From Rubrivivax sp. (GTDB lineage Bacteria > Pseudomonadota > Gammaproteobacteria > Burkholderiales > Burkholderiaceae_C), in the NCBI GenBank assembly GCA_020248945.1, contig JADCGQ010000008.1:1-64000 (forward strand): 64,000 nt of DNA. Direction: 5' to 3'. A program made the position numbers and the translations under genes. The notes beneath the pieces are model-generated. The model was given only the letters and a program-made list of their open reading frames with translations, had not been told where the DNA came from and ran no database searches. This document shows, one piece after another, positions 16,809 to 26,431 of the stretch (the first letter of the stretch is position 1; every line of letters starts with the position of its first letter).

Positions 16809-17864
16809 GACAAGCCGTTTCGTCGTGGGCACTGGCTCTTGCCCGCCGCCGGCAGCGAACGTGAAGCGCTGAGCTTTGCCTGGGGTTGCCTGTGGGCCGC
16901 GCTGGACCACGCGTTCGCGGCCGCCCGCGGCGGCCTGGTGCAGGGCCAGAACGCCGGTGTGCTGAGTTGCGCAGGCGCCGTGTTGGCAGGCTGCGCTTTC
17001 ATGCACAGCGCCGGAGCGCCTGGCCACTGCGTGTGGATGAACCTGCTGTCCTTGGTCCTGGCGGTCACCACCTTCTACCTCCTGCCGCGTCGACGTTTGC
17101 AGGCTGACGAAGGGCTGCGCGCCAAGCTGGCCTTCACACTGGGGGCACTGCTGCTCAGCGCTGGCTGGGGCCTGGCACCCACGGCGGCCTCCGCGTGGCT
17201 GCAGATCGGGCCTGTGACCTTGAACCTGTCCTGGCTGCTGCTGCCTGCATTGCTGCTGGCCTCTGACGTGCAGCCACAGTCCGCCGCCCGGCCGTGGGCC
17301 GTGGGCGGACTCCTGATATCCAAAGGGCAGGCCGAAAGCAGCGGCCTGTTGGACACGATCTGGCGCGACATCAGCGCCATCGAAACCCGCGTGGGCCCAC
17401 CCAGGCGCCGGCTGCTGATGGGTGAATCGATGGGGGGCTTGAACAGTCTGGTGCTGGGGCTGAGCCAGCCTCTGCACTTCGACAAGGTGGCGGCCCTGTG
17501 CCCGGCCGTGTACCTGGATTCGCCGTTCACGCCGCTGAGCCAGATTCGCGAGGGGATCGTGCGCACGGGCGCAGACCCGCGCATCGTCTTCGGCATCTGG
17601 CAACTGTCCCGCAGTTGCGTGGCCAATGCCGAAGAGTGGAGCCGCTTCTCGCCGCTGTCGTTGATCGAGAGCGCAAGCGTCCAGCAGACGGGCTTGAGCC
17701 TGTACCTGTCGGCAGGCCTGTACGACCGCTACGGCCTCTACGAGGGCACCGAGCGACTGGCGCAACGTGCCGCGCAACGCGGCGTGCCGACCGATGGGCA
17801 CCCGCTCTACGGCGGTCACTGCGCGATCGATGTCGTGTCGCTGGGGACGTTCCTGGTTCGGTAG
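16805..17864 (+). pseudogene. Chimera: damaged membrane protein fused to an esterase C-terminus
   Basis: A GTG at 16805 overlapping the padR stop would give RQAVSSWALALAR but meets TGA at 16862-16864. The adjacent frame (open from 16839) then reads an integral membrane protein with several hydrophobic helices (LSCAGAVLAGCAFMHSAGA, VWMNLLSLVLAVTTFYLL, LNLSWLLLPALLLAS), suggesting a frameshift near 16835. At about 17320 it switches without a stop into an alpha/beta hydrolase C-terminal half: LLMGESMGGLNSLVLG with a GxSxG nucleophile, then late segments DRYGLYEGTERL and YGGHCAIDV. The hydrolase N-terminal half is missing. Probably not functional. Confidence 0.6.
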
Positions 17865-18247
17865 TCGCCCAGCGCTTGCCTGTGGATGACGGTGAAGGGC
17901 GCGCCGGCGCCGGACACCGTGGGGCGTCGGGCGTCGCGACCTTGGTCATGACTCACCTGATGGACGACCGCGAATGAAGTCCGGGGGGCGCCCGCAGGGG
18001 GCGAGGGACTCGCTGCGACGGGTGACGCTTCAGGGTCGGTTCCGGCCGGCCCACTTGGGCAACAGGCTGCCATCGGCGAGTCAGCGAGGCCTGGGCCTGC
18101 ACTCGCCGCGACCCTGATGCCGTCAGTTCGAGGCGAACACGTCGCCCAAGGTTGCGGCGATGTTCTGGCGCGCGCCCAGCAGCCGGACCACATCATGCGG
18201 GTCAAGCGCGGCGTTGCTGGCGTTGACCCGCTGCACCGCGACTCGGG
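17865..18247. other. Intergenic stretch downstream of the chimera
   Basis: 383 bases. The minus-strand frames here are Pro/Ala/Arg-rich low-quality translation apart from a short piece near 18123-18240 (RVNASNAALDPHDVVRLLGA) that could be the out-of-frame tail of the ParD-like fragment next door or another scrap. No gene called. Confidence 0.35.
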
Positions 18248-18412
18248 CGCCAGCAGTTCCTTCTCGTCCGCCTTGGTGCGACGCCGACCGGGCCCGGATG
18301 CCAGCCCTTCTTCGATGAGCTCTCGAAGCCGCTTCCTGGCCTGCTCTTCCTGATCTCGGCGGACCAGGTCGTGGATGTACTTGCGCATCGACTCCGGCAA
18401 GGCGGAGCTCAT
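18248..18412 (-). pseudogene. ParD-type antitoxin with internal deletion
   Basis: From ATG 18412 the frame reads MSSALPESMRKYI, then HDLVRRDQEEQARKRLRELI and EEGLASGPGRRRTKADEKEL. Both ends match ParD antitoxins that begin MSSALPE and end in a basic GRxRTKADEKELLA tail. The middle, where the family has the GxYxxxSEYI helix of the ribbon-helix-helix, is missing: residues YI run straight into the second helix. After about 18248 the frame is unrelated. No ParE gene follows. Confidence 0.55.
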
Positions 18413-18539
18413 GGCTTGGCGGCTCATGCAGGCACCTCGCGAGGTGTGGGCGCAGGGGTCTGACTGGCGGCTGTGCCGCCACGACCGAAACCGCTGCAGA
18501 GCGGCTGCTTGCCGGATGGGTGGAACGCTCACGACCCAG

Positions 18540-18724
18540 GCCGTCGCGCCAGCCAGGCGCTTCAGGACTTCGCGTGGGCCACGCAACTCCCATCGCTCGC
18601 CGTTGCCGTCTGTAGCCAGGTGCCAGAACGGGCCGTGCCGCGATTTCGCCGCACGGCTCGGGCCGAACTCGGCCAACAACTGCTGGAGCCGGTCGTCGAT
18701 CGCGCTCTTCAGCTCAAGTCGGCC
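18540..18724 (-). pseudogene. Possible HNH/sulfur-binding restriction endonuclease fragment
   Basis: In the minus frame from about 18724: LELKSAIDDRLQQLLAEFG, PSRAAKSRHGPFWHLATDG, ERWELRGPREVL. This resembles the N-terminal domain of HNH endonucleases of the ScoMcrA-like (phosphorothioate-DNA-binding) type, which typically read ..LLxEFGPxR....YPFWxLQNDG.WEV. The start, the rest of the binding domain and the HNH motif are absent. The frame continues without a stop into the ParD-like fragment. Resemblance is from memory of the family pattern only. Confidence 0.4.
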
Positions 18725-18867
18725 GCGGCGCCATCGTGGATGCCCATGTTGCAGCCGTCAGGGCCGAAGTCCGATTGCCGTTGCTCTTTCGCTTCATCGA
18801 GCAGCTCGAGCATCGCACCCCGTGCCTCTCGCCAGGCGCAGAAGGGGCATGAGGTGCTGTTCGCCAC
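18709..18867 (-). pseudogene. HIT-domain protein remnant
   Basis: A GTG at 18867, preceded by GGGAGGG, opens 52 codons: VANSTSCPFCAWREARGAM, then LELLDEAKEQRQSDFGPDGC, NMGIHDGAAADLS. The CPFC start, the LLDEAK helix and PDGxNxGIxxGAAA fit HIT-family nucleotide hydrolases, where the next residues should be GQTVxHLHxH. Instead the frame stops two codons after GAAA, so the catalytic HxHxH is lost, and the domain centre (about 45 residues) is also missing. The end overlaps the HNH-like fragment. Confidence 0.5.
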
Positions 18868-18942
18868 GGCGGAAGGGTACCCTCCCGCGACCGGTCTCCA
18901 CTCGACAGCCGGCACCCGTTTCGTTGCCGCCACAGGACCTGG

Positions 18943-19242
18943 ATGAACTTCCTGAGCTTCGAACTCACAGAAGTGGACGACGGCGTGTCTTCGCTGGAGG
19001 CGATGGCGTCCACGGCGCTTGAACAGCACGCGGCCGTCATGGCGGAGGTGCAGCAGGTGCTCGACTGGGCGTGGCGCCGTTACCCCGGATCCCATGGCCC
19101 CCTGGATGACGGCATGGACTGGGACCACGATCTGCAAGTGGCCATCGAAGGCGGTGGCTGGCACACGGTCACGCTCACGTTGACGGGCACGGCCCGCTTC
19201 GTGGAAGAGTTCATCGCGGCCTTCGGCTGCGGCGAGGACTGA
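18943..19242 (+). CDS. Conserved hypothetical protein
   Basis: 99 residues from ATG 18943, acidic and compact: MNFLSFELTEVDDGVSSLEA, VLDWAWRRYPGSHGPLDDG, DWDHDLQVAIEGGGWHTVTL, GTARFVEEFIAAFG. Codon use and the regular mix of helix- and strand-forming stretches argue for a real protein. No family recognised, no membrane segment or signal. It begins 76 bp from the HIT remnant, diverging from it. Confidence 0.65.
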   Translation: MNFLSFELTEVDDGVSSLEAMASTALEQHAAVMAEVQQVLDWAWRRYPGSHGPLDDGMDWDHDLQVAIEGGGWHTVTLTLTGTARFVEEFIAAFGCGED

Positions 19243-19332
19243 TCGACCTGTCTGTGCCGCGCGATCGGCGTGCCCATCGGCAGGTGCCTCCAGGAGGGCG
19301 GCAACCCCGATGCCGTCTTTGGGTGCGGCCCT

Positions 19333-19872
19333 TCACGGCCCTTGCATCGACGAGGTGCGCCGCAGCCACTCCAGCTGCTGCGCCGTCTCGATGGCCCCCG
19401 GCCTGGCGGCCCGAACCTGCCCGATTGCCACGTCGACGGGCTGCTGCAGCTGCATCAGCAGGTAGGCCGCCACCGTGCCGGTGCGGCCCAGGCCGCTACG
19501 GCAGTGCAGCAGCACGCGCCGGCCGGACAGGAGCTCTTCGAGCGCCACGCGGCCGTCGCGCGCCCAGCCCGCGGCAAAGCGATGGTCCGGAGCGTGCATG
19601 TCCGTGATGGGCCAGTGCAGCCACCGCATCCCGGCCGCCGCCACCTCGTCACCCAGGGACGCCACGCCGAGCAGGGCCATCTCGTCGGGCTCTGTCAGCG
19701 TGATCACCGTGCCGGCGCCCCAGTCGGCGATGGCACGGACGTCGGCATGCAGGTCCCGGTGCCCGCCCGGGCCGACGGCGCTGCTGCCCCGCTGGCCGGG
19801 GCACCGCGTCATGCCGATCCGCCCGTCGGCCGTGCCCGCGGCCACGGCGTCGATGCGCAGCCGTTCCATCAT
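19333..19872 (-). CDS. Dual-specificity/tyrosine protein phosphatase-like protein
   Basis: 179 residues. The active-site loop HCRSGLGRTGT lies near residue 124 with the nucleophilic Cys and the phosphate-binding Arg. The general-acid region is WLHWPITDMHAPD near 85. The fold resembles the CDKN3/dual-specificity group found in bacteria, which remove phosphate from proteins or small phosphorylated compounds. Two adjacent ATGs (19872, 19869) give the start. No kinase is adjacent, and the substrate is unknown. Confidence 0.82.
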   Translation of the reverse strand: MMERLRIDAVAAGTADGRIGMTRCPGQRGSSAVGPGGHRDLHADVRAIADWGAGTVITLTEPDEMALLGVASLGDEVAAAGMRWLHWPITDMHAPDHRFAAGWARDGRVALEELLSGRRVLLHCRSGLGRTGTVAAYLLMQLQQPVDVAIGQVRAARPGAIETAQQLEWLRRTSSMQGP

Positions 19873-19902
19873 GCAGCGGCCGGACAGGCCGCACGCGGCC
19901 TG

Positions 19903-20451
19903 TCAGAAGCGAAGCTTGCTCGCCGCCAGCGCATCGGCGGTCAGCGCCCTCACGCGCTCGAGTGCAGCCTGCACCGCGCGATGCTCCTCCACGCGCTCCA
20001 GCAGAAAGCCCAAGTCGTTCGCATCGGGTTCGACTGGGCCGTGTTCCGTGGGCGGGTCGGCTGCAGCCACTTCCACTGGCGGCGGCACGAGCAGCACCAC
20101 CTTGCCGGGCCGGCGCACGGGCTCGACGCGGCGCCGTACGGGCTGTGCGGGCCGTTCGAGTGCCGGCTCGACAGGCCCCGCTGAAGCGGCGTCGTCCCGT
20201 GCCACCACAAACACCCGCGGCGCCCGGGTGCCGTCGGTCGGCGTCAGGGCCGCGTCTGCGGTCTCCGGCGCATCGATCGATTCAGGGGCCTCGGGCCGCT
20301 GGAGCACCAGCCGCCGCCGCTTGACGATGATCTCGGCGCGCTGGGGCGCGTCTGCAAACAGCCGGTTCGCGAGCAGGTAAGCCGTGGATCGGGGGGTCTC
20401 GGCCGAGACGAAGGCGTCGGCCGTTGTCGCAGTCGTGCTGCGTGTTTCCAT
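19903..20451 (-). CDS. Hypothetical protein, Pro/Ala-rich
   Basis: 182 residues, not recognised. The N-terminus (ETPRSTAYLLANRLFADAPQ, RAEIIVKRRRLVLQRPE) is followed by a disordered Pro/Ala/Glu-rich middle and a C-terminal helix (DLGFLLERVEEHRAVQAALE, RVRALTADALAASKL). It is 30 bp upstream of the phosphatase gene on the same strand and may be co-transcribed with it. Helix content at the C-terminus suggests oligomerisation; nothing firmer can be said. Confidence 0.6.
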   Translation of the reverse strand: METRSTTATTADAFVSAETPRSTAYLLANRLFADAPQRAEIIVKRRRLVLQRPEAPESIDAPETADAALTPTDGTRAPRVFVVARDDAASAGPVEPALERPAQPVRRRVEPVRRPGKVVLLVPPPVEVAAADPPTEHGPVEPDANDLGFLLERVEEHRAVQAALERVRALTADALAASKLRF

Positions 20452-20551
20452 CTGGGGCGGGCAACGTGAGGAGAAGCCTTAGTTTATCGGGCCGCTCTGT
20501 GCGCTGCCGCGCATAGGGCAGCCGTGCCGCAAGCCGGCACACTCTCGGCCC

Positions 20552-21796
20552 ATGCCGGAACTCAACGCCTCGCCGCCGAACCCGCCCAGCCCCCCGTGGG
20601 ACGTGATCATCATCGGCGCCGGCGCCGCCGGCCTCTTCTGCGCCGGCATCGCGGGCCAGCGCGGCCTGCGGGTGCTGCTGCTCGACCACAGCGAGAAGGT
20701 GGCCGAGAAGATCCGCATCTCCGGCGGCGGCCGCGCCAACTTCACCAACCGCGAGCTCGATGCGCAGGCGCCGCACAAGCACTTCATCGGCGCCAACCCG
20801 CCCTTCTGCCGCTCGGCGCTGTCGCGCTACACGCCGGCCGACTTCGTGGCGCTGGTCGCGCGCCACGGCATCGCCTTCCACGAAAAGCACAAGGGCCAGC
20901 TGTTCTGCGACCGCTCGGCCGAAGACCTGATCGAGATGCTGCTGCGCGAGGCCGGTGCCGGTGGCGTGCAGCGCCGGCAGCCCTGCAAGGTGGCTGCCGT
21001 GCGCCAGGGCGCCGATGCGATCTACGCCGTCGACACCGACGGCGGCAGCGAGAGGAGCCGCGCGCTCGTCATCGCCACGGGCGGGCTCTCGATCCCGAAG
21101 ATCGGCGCCACCGACTTCGGCCACCGCATGGCGCGGCGGTTCGGCCTGCGCCTGGTGGACACCCGACCCGGCCTCGTGCCGCTGACCTTCAACGGCGAGG
21201 GCTGGTTGCCCTACACGGGCCTGGCGGGGCTGGCCTTGCCGGTGGGCATCAGCACCGGGGTCGGGGGTGCACGCGGCGCCTTTGTCGAAGACCTGCTGTT
21301 CACGCACCGCGGGCTCTCGGGGCCGGCGGTGCTGCAGATCTCGAGCTACTGGCAGGCGGGCACGCCGATCACGCTCGACCTGGTGCCCGGCCTCGATGTG
21401 CAGGCAGCGCTGACGCAGGCCAAGAGCGCGTCGCGCCGGCTCGTCGCCAATGAACTGGCCACGTTGATACCCAGCCGGCTGGCCACGGCCTGGGCGCAGC
21501 TCGATGCCGAGTGGCAGCGCCCGGTGGCCGAGGTGTCGAACAAGGCGCTGGCGCGGCTGGCCGAGCGGCTGGCGCGCTGGCAGCTGGTGCCCGAAGGCAC
21601 CGAGGGCTACCGCAAGGCCGAGGTCACGCTGGGCGGTGTCGACACGCGCGATCTGTCGTCGCGCACGATGGAGTCGAAGCAGCCGGGCCTGTACTTCATC
21701 GGCGAGGTCGTCGACGTCACCGGCTGGCTCGGCGGCTACAACTTCCAGTGGGCCTGGGCCAGCGCGCATGCCTGCGCGATGGCGCTGCCGCCGTAG
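20552..21796 (+). CDS. YhiN/HI0933-family FAD-dependent oxidoreductase
   Basis: 414 residues from ATG 20552. The N-terminal dinucleotide-binding motif is IIIGAGAAGLFCAGIAG; the family hallmark KIRISGGGRANFTNRE follows near residue 58. Other conserved parts are LVIATGGLSIPKIGATDFG, FTHRGLSGPAVLQIS and the C-terminal GGVDTRDLSSRTMESK and GLYFIGEVVDVTGWLGGYN. The family is widespread, and its natural substrate is mostly undefined. Stand-alone gene; a copy of the dispersed repeat lies just downstream. Confidence 0.93.
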   Translation: MPELNASPPNPPSPPWDVIIIGAGAAGLFCAGIAGQRGLRVLLLDHSEKVAEKIRISGGGRANFTNRELDAQAPHKHFIGANPPFCRSALSRYTPADFVALVARHGIAFHEKHKGQLFCDRSAEDLIEMLLREAGAGGVQRRQPCKVAAVRQGADAIYAVDTDGGSERSRALVIATGGLSIPKIGATDFGHRMARRFGLRLVDTRPGLVPLTFNGEGWLPYTGLAGLALPVGISTGVGGARGAFVEDLLFTHRGLSGPAVLQISSYWQAGTPITLDLVPGLDVQAALTQAKSASRRLVANELATLIPSRLATAWAQLDAEWQRPVAEVSNKALARLAERLARWQLVPEGTEGYRKAEVTLGGVDTRDLSSRTMESKQPGLYFIGEVVDVTGWLGGYNFQWAWASAHACAMALPP

Positions 21797-21812
21797 CGCG
21801 GAGGGTGACCCT

Positions 21813-21840
21813 GGGCTTCGACAGGCTCAGCCCGAACGGA
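21813..21840 (-). repeat. Dispersed GGGCTGAGC-type repeat, copy 1
   Basis: A variant copy of the 28-bp repeat also found at 43439, 50721 and 51030; here the core reads GGGCTGAGCCTGTCGAAG on the minus strand (one change). It sits between two convergent genes (yhiN-like and the M14 peptidase). Confidence 0.8.
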
Positions 21841-21842
21841 GC

Positions 21843-23567
21843 TTATCCCCCTACCTCCACCGACAAGGCCTGCATGCCCACCCGGCAGCTGCCCACTTCC
21901 ACATTCACCCGCCCGGCCCCCGCCACCAACAGCGTGACGAAGCGCTCGTGCCCGTTGCCGCGCGACCAGGGCGAGAACACCGAGGTGCCGTACAGGCCGC
22001 GCCCCCAGCCTTGCAAGTGGCCGAGCTCCACCACCGCCTCGGTGGGCGCCAGCAGCGTGGCGCCGCCTTCGGCGCGTGCCGTCAGTCGCAGCGGCTCAAC
22101 ATGCGGCAGGCCCAGCGCCGAGGCCGCGCCGCAGCTGCCCAGGTAGCCGTGGTTGGCCACGCGCAACTCGATGCGCGTGTGGCCCTCGAGCTGCTCTTGC
22201 TTCACCACCTGCAGGCTCACGCGCGGCACGAGGGCCGCCACGCGCAGGAAGGCGGCCGACTGCTGCTGGCACGTCATCTGAAGCCGCTCCAGCGGCGGGT
22301 TCCAGATGCCCACGCGCGGGTCGAAGCCGCCCACTTCCACCTCGCCGAGCTGCGGGTGCTGCCACTTCCGCCAGGCGCGGAAGATGCGGCCGGCGTTGTG
22401 CTCGCGGTCGAACGCCGCCAGCGCTCGCAGGTCGGCCCGCGTGAGCTTGGAGTAGTGGTCGACGAAGGGCTTCTTGCGCTCGATGCCGAGCTGCTTGAAC
22501 AGGTCCCACAGCTCCACCACGTAGGCCAGCGCGCCGCGCTGCTGGTAGGCGTAGTTGGAGAGGCTGCCGTGCACCGGCTTGTCGGGCTCGTACAAGAACT
22601 CGTGGAAGCCGCTCACCGTGGCGTAGCCGGTGTGTTCGGTCATCCAGGCTTCGACCTGCTGGAACACCGCCAGATCGTCGGGGTTCATCTTCGCGTCGGG
22701 CTTGTCGGCCAGCGGCCGGATGAGCACGCCGCCGAAGGTGTGCAGGTTCAGCCACACCATGATGTTCGGATGGCGCGTGGCGAAGTCCATCACCGCGCGC
22801 ACCTCGGGCGCGCTGCCCGGGTAGGGGCCGGCGCCGGCCTGCTGCGGTTCGGGCGCCCAGCCGTACGAGAAGTTGCGGTTGAAGTCGTACTGGTTGTCGC
22901 CCAGGAAGCCGGCGTCGGGCACGCTGCGGCCGTCGAAGTTGGCGATGTGGCCCTCGGGGTAGAGGCGGTAGAACGGGCCCTCGTCGTCGGGCATGCGCGA
23001 CACCATTACCGGCGGCACCAGCGGCTGGCCGTCGTCGCCGCGCAGTTCGGCCAGGTCGCCGTCGGGGTCGAGACGGCGCATGTAGCCGGCGCGGCCGTCA
23101 CCGTCCAGATCGTCGGCCACCCAGCGGGCGTGGCCCTGGGCCACGCGCTCGTCCACCGGGCTCGAGCGCACGTAGCGCCCGCGCTTGAGCACCTCTTCGG
23201 CGCCATCGGGCGAGATGCGCGGCACGATGTAGAAGAGCGTCTCGCGCAGCGTCTGCACCATCGCCGCCGGCAGCGGCTGGCCGCCGGCCGTGGTGGCGCC
23301 GCCGTGCAGCGCGATCACGTCTTCGGCAATGGCCAGGGCCACGCTGGTGCCGCAGACCTCGCTCGCATGCATGTTGCCGTCCACCCACACGGCGGGGCGG
23401 GCGCGGCCGGGCTCGCCCGGGTTGTGGCCGATGGTCAGCAGCGGGATGTCGCGGCCGGCCGCGCTGCGGCCGAGCGAGCCCAGGTGCACGAGGCCCGGGT
23501 GCCGGGCGGCCCAGGCTTGCAGTTGCGCGGCGAGCTGCTCGTTGTCGATGTACTGTTGGCGGAACAC
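21843..23567 (-). CDS. M14-family zinc carboxypeptidase-like protein
   Basis: 574 residues from GTG 23567 ([19 protein letters not shown]). No ATG lies upstream in frame before the next gene, so the GTG is the best available start. Zinc ligands are visible: HASE ([12 protein letters not shown], near residue 66) and the later His in WLNLHTFGG near 272; the catalytic Glu is in YVVELWDLF near 350. There is no signal peptide at this start. The long C-terminal extension after the peptidase domain is beta-rich. It probably removes C-terminal residues from peptides. Confidence 0.88.
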   Translation of the reverse strand: MFRQQYIDNEQLAAQLQAWAARHPGLVHLGSLGRSAAGRDIPLLTIGHNPGEPGRARPAVWVDGNMHASEVCGTSVALAIAEDVIALHGGATTAGGQPLPAAMVQTLRETLFYIVPRISPDGAEEVLKRGRYVRSSPVDERVAQGHARWVADDLDGDGRAGYMRRLDPDGDLAELRGDDGQPLVPPVMVSRMPDDEGPFYRLYPEGHIANFDGRSVPDAGFLGDNQYDFNRNFSYGWAPEPQQAGAGPYPGSAPEVRAVMDFATRHPNIMVWLNLHTFGGVLIRPLADKPDAKMNPDDLAVFQQVEAWMTEHTGYATVSGFHEFLYEPDKPVHGSLSNYAYQQRGALAYVVELWDLFKQLGIERKKPFVDHYSKLTRADLRALAAFDREHNAGRIFRAWRKWQHPQLGEVEVGGFDPRVGIWNPPLERLQMTCQQQSAAFLRVAALVPRVSLQVVKQEQLEGHTRIELRVANHGYLGSCGAASALGLPHVEPLRLTARAEGGATLLAPTEAVVELGHLQGWGRGLYGTSVFSPWSRGNGHERFVTLLVAGAGRVNVEVGSCRVGMQALSVEVGG

Positions 23568-23650
23568 GGCGGTGGCGGGTGGTCGAGGGAGCGGCGATCT
23601 TGCCGCATCCCGAACCCGCCCACCGTGGGAGCTAGCCCTGAGCCGCTGCC

Positions 23651-24931
23651 TTAATCCCGGGCCTGCATCACCAGGCCTTGGGACGCACCCGGCCGCGTCA
23701 CCCGCCACAGCAGCCAGCACACCACCGACAGGTTCACCAGGTTCCAGGCCACGCCGTTGATGAAGGCGGCCTCGTACGAGCCGGTGAGGTCGAACACCTT
23801 GCCCGATAGCCACCCGCCCAGCGCCATGCCGAAGAGCGTGCTCATCAGCACCCAGCCCACGCGCTCGCCGGCCTCGGCAGGGGGAAAGTGCTCGCGCACG
23901 ATGATGGCGTAGCTGGGCACGATGCCGCCCTGGAAGAGGCCGAACAGCGCCGAGATGACGTACAGCGACACGAGCCCGTCGAAGGGGATGAACAGCAGCA
24001 GCGCCAGCCCCTGCAGCACCGAGCCCAGCAGCAGCGTGCGCAGGCCGCCGATGCGGTCGCAGATGGCGCCGCTGATCAAGCGGCTGGCAATGCCGCAGGC
24101 CAGCATCAGCGACAGCATCTGCGCGCCTTGCGCGGCGCCGAAGCCGAGGTCGGTGCAGTAGGCCACGATGTGCACCTGCGGCATGGCCATGGCCACGCAG
24201 CAGGCCACGCCCGCCAGGCACAGCAGCGCCTGCGCGCCACCCATCGGCAGGCCGAAGGGCCGCTCCGACGGCTGCGCCGCACCGGCCCGCCGCGCCGGGG
24301 CGGCCACTGCCGCCGGTGGCCGCGGCCGCAGCAGCAGCGCCAGCAGCGGCATCGCCAGCACGCACACGCCGGCCAGGGCGAAGTAGGCGCTGCGCCAGCC
24401 GTGGTGTTCGACCATCCACTGCACCAGCGGCGGCCACAGCGCGCCGGCCAGGTAGTTGCCGCTGGCGCAGATGGCCACCGCAATGCCGCGCCGGCGCACG
24501 AACCACAGCGAGGTGTCGGCCACCAGCGGCGCGAAGGTGGCCGAGCTGCCCAGCAGCCCGATGAGCAGGCCGTGCCACACCGAAAAGCTGCCGATGCCCC
24601 CGGCCGACGCCGCCAGCGCGTAGCCGCTGCCCAGGCCCGCGGCGCCGATGAGCACCGGCACCATCACGCCGAAGCGGTCGGCCAGCCGGCCCATCAGGAT
24701 GCCGCCGAGGCCGAAGCCCACCATCAGCAGCGTGTAGGGCAGCGAGGCATCGGAGCGCGCCACGCCGAACTCGGCCTGCACGGCCGGCAGCACCACGGCG
24801 ATGACGTACATGCCGCTGGAGCCGATGGTCATCAGCGCCAGCACGGCGGCCAGGCGCGTCCAGGCGTAGCGCGAGTCGGCGGCGAGTGGGGGGGCGGTGG
24901 GGTTCAGCGGCGGGCTCTCGGCGCGGCGCAC
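23651..24931 (-). CDS. MFS transporter (oxalate/formate or monocarboxylate antiporter-like)
   Basis: 426 residues from a GTG at 24931. Twelve hydrophobic segments are evident; the loop 2-3 signature is [20 protein letters not shown]. The halves are joined by a loop rich in Arg/Pro/Ala. Overall shape resembles the oxalate-formate antiporter / monocarboxylate porter group of the major facilitator superfamily. The substrate cannot be predicted. It lies 83 bp upstream of the M14 peptidase on the same strand. Confidence 0.88.
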   Translation of the reverse strand: MRRAESPPLNPTAPPLAADSRYAWTRLAAVLALMTIGSSGMYVIAVVLPAVQAEFGVARSDASLPYTLLMVGFGLGGILMGRLADRFGVMVPVLIGAAGLGSGYALAASAGGIGSFSVWHGLLIGLLGSSATFAPLVADTSLWFVRRRGIAVAICASGNYLAGALWPPLVQWMVEHHGWRSAYFALAGVCVLAMPLLALLLRPRPPAAVAAPARRAGAAQPSERPFGLPMGGAQALLCLAGVACCVAMAMPQVHIVAYCTDLGFGAAQGAQMLSLMLACGIASRLISGAICDRIGGLRTLLLGSVLQGLALLLFIPFDGLVSLYVISALFGLFQGGIVPSYAIIVREHFPPAEAGERVGWVLMSTLFGMALGGWLSGKVFDLTGSYEAAFINGVAWNLVNLSVVCWLLWRVTRPGASQGLVMQARD

Positions 24932-25026
24932 AAAGGGGCCGCAGCGCGGCGATCTTGGCCGCGGCGCGCCGCGCTGTCCATCGGCACCGGCACCCGCACC
25001 CGAGTCTGGACGCCCGTGTGCCGCGC

Positions 25027-25512
25027 TCAGCGCTTGGCTTCGGCCTCCACCGCGCGGTCGATCATGCGCTGGCGCAGCTGCTCGTCGGGCTTCAGGTCGA
25101 GCGCGTCGCGCAGCGAGCGCGGGTTGTCCGGGCCCGGCGCCTGCCCGGGCGGGGCGGCCGCAGCCGGGGTGGCGGGCACGCGAACGGCCGGCACCACCGT
25201 CACCGGCTCGGCCTTGATGGGCCGCTCGCGAAAGCCGGCCGGGCAGGTGAGGTTGCTGTAGGAGATCTGGTCGCCACGCACGCACTTGCGCATCACGCCG
25301 GGAGGCGACAGCTCTGTCTGCTTCGTCGCCGGGGCCGAAGCGGCGGGCGCAGCCAGGTCGCGCACCGAGCCGTTGTCGAACACGATCTCGCGCGGTTTCG
25401 GGTCGACCGTGCCGGCCAGCCAGGCGCGGAAGTGCCCTGCGCGGTGCAGGCTGAAGATCACGCTGGCCAGCAGGGCCAGCAGGCCGAGTGCGGCCAGCAT
25501 TCGCAACAGCAC
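25027..25512 (-). CDS. DUF4124-like small membrane-anchored protein
   Basis: 161 residues. Starts with GTG 25512 or ATG 25500. A membrane segment ([18 protein letters not shown]) is followed by a periplasmic part with a Cys pair in [14 protein letters not shown], which resembles the core of DUF4124 proteins, then a Pro/Ala stretch and a helical tail. Function unknown. Likely its own transcription unit upstream of the MFS gene. Confidence 0.65.
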   Translation of the reverse strand: MLLRMLAALGLLALLASVIFSLHRAGHFRAWLAGTVDPKPREIVFDNGSVRDLAAPAASAPATKQTELSPPGVMRKCVRGDQISYSNLTCPAGFRERPIKAEPVTVVPAVRVPATPAAAAPPGQAPGPDNPRSLRDALDLKPDEQLRQRMIDRAVEAEAKR

Positions 25513-25605
25513 GTCGTGTGTCCTCCCAGACCCCGGCCGGATGCCAACGATCCTAGCGCAGGGTCTGGATCGCCGGCCTCGAAGTGGGCCCCGAATCGGG
25601 CTCTT

Positions 25606-26382
25606 TCAACGCGAACGTGCGCAGCGAAAGCCGATGTAGACCACCGCCGTGTCGGCCGGCTTGGCCTGGTGATGATCGGCGTGCATCTGCGCCGTGCCGT
25701 ACCACCACGAGCCGCCGCGGGTGCGGCGTTCGGCGTTGCCGCTGGCGCCGGCTGGATCGTCGACCCACTCCCAGGCGTTGCCGCCCATGTCGAAGAGCCC
25801 GTTCACACCCGCCGGCGTGCGGCCGGTGCGCGCGTGGCCGGCACCGCGCGACAGCGCCGCGCCATGGCGCACGGCGCGCGTGGCGGCCTCGGGGCCGCAG
25901 TCGCCGAGGCACTGCGCGCCGCGGGCCGTGTCGCCGGTGGGCAGGCTGTAGCGGCGGCCGCGCTCGAACGGGGCGGGCGGCTTCTCGCGCTGCTCGGTGT
26001 AGGCGGCGCTGGCCCATTCGGCGTCGGTCGGCAGGCGGCCACCGGCCCAGCGGCAGAAGGCGGTGGCCTCGGGCCAGGTGAGGTGCACTGCGGGCTCGTC
26101 GTCGGCCGGCGCATGGCCGGGGCCGAAGGGCGTGCGCCAGGTCCAGCCGGGCTTCTGCACCCAGCCGGCTTCGTAGACCTCGCCACCGCCGCGCTTCTCG
26201 GCCGTGGTCACGGTGCCGGTGGCGGCCACGAAAGCGCGGAACTGCGCGATGGTGGTTTCGGTGCGGGCGATGTCGAAGCGGCCCACCGGCTGCCAGTCGA
26301 TGGGCGCGGCGCGGGTGGATGTGGCCAGGGCGACGAGCAGCGCAGGCAGCAGCGCGGGCAGGTCTTGATGAAGGCGGGGCAT
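25606..26382 (-). CDS. Formylglycine-generating-enzyme-like (SUMF1/EgtB/PvdO) secreted protein
   Basis: 258 residues from ATG 26382 with a signal peptide (LPALLPALLVALATSTRAAP). Family markers are ARTETTIAQFRAFVAAT, HLTWPEATAFCRWAGGRLPT, DAEWASAAY, GLFDMGGNAWEWVDDP, GGSWWYG and IGFRCAR. The family includes enzymes that oxidise sulfatase Cys to formylglycine and many non-enzymatic lectin-like relatives. No sulfatase is nearby, so the role is open. It diverges from the acyl ligase gene 49 bp away. Confidence 0.85.
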   Translation of the reverse strand: MPRLHQDLPALLPALLVALATSTRAAPIDWQPVGRFDIARTETTIAQFRAFVAATGTVTTAEKRGGGEVYEAGWVQKPGWTWRTPFGPGHAPADDEPAVHLTWPEATAFCRWAGGRLPTDAEWASAAYTEQREKPPAPFERGRRYSLPTGDTARGAQCLGDCGPEAATRAVRHGAALSRGAGHARTGRTPAGVNGLFDMGGNAWEWVDDPAGASGNAERRTRGGSWWYGTAQMHADHHQAKPADTAVVYIGFRCARSR

Positions 26383-26431
26383 GGTGTTCACTCTAGCCAG
26401 CGGCGGCCCGGCCTTGCGGCACCATCGCACG

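Noticed and set aside
21843-24578. A single 911-codon minus-strand frame joining the MFS region and the M14 peptidase
   Set aside because: The upstream part is an out-of-frame reading of the MFS gene; the peptidase has its own GTG start at 23567.
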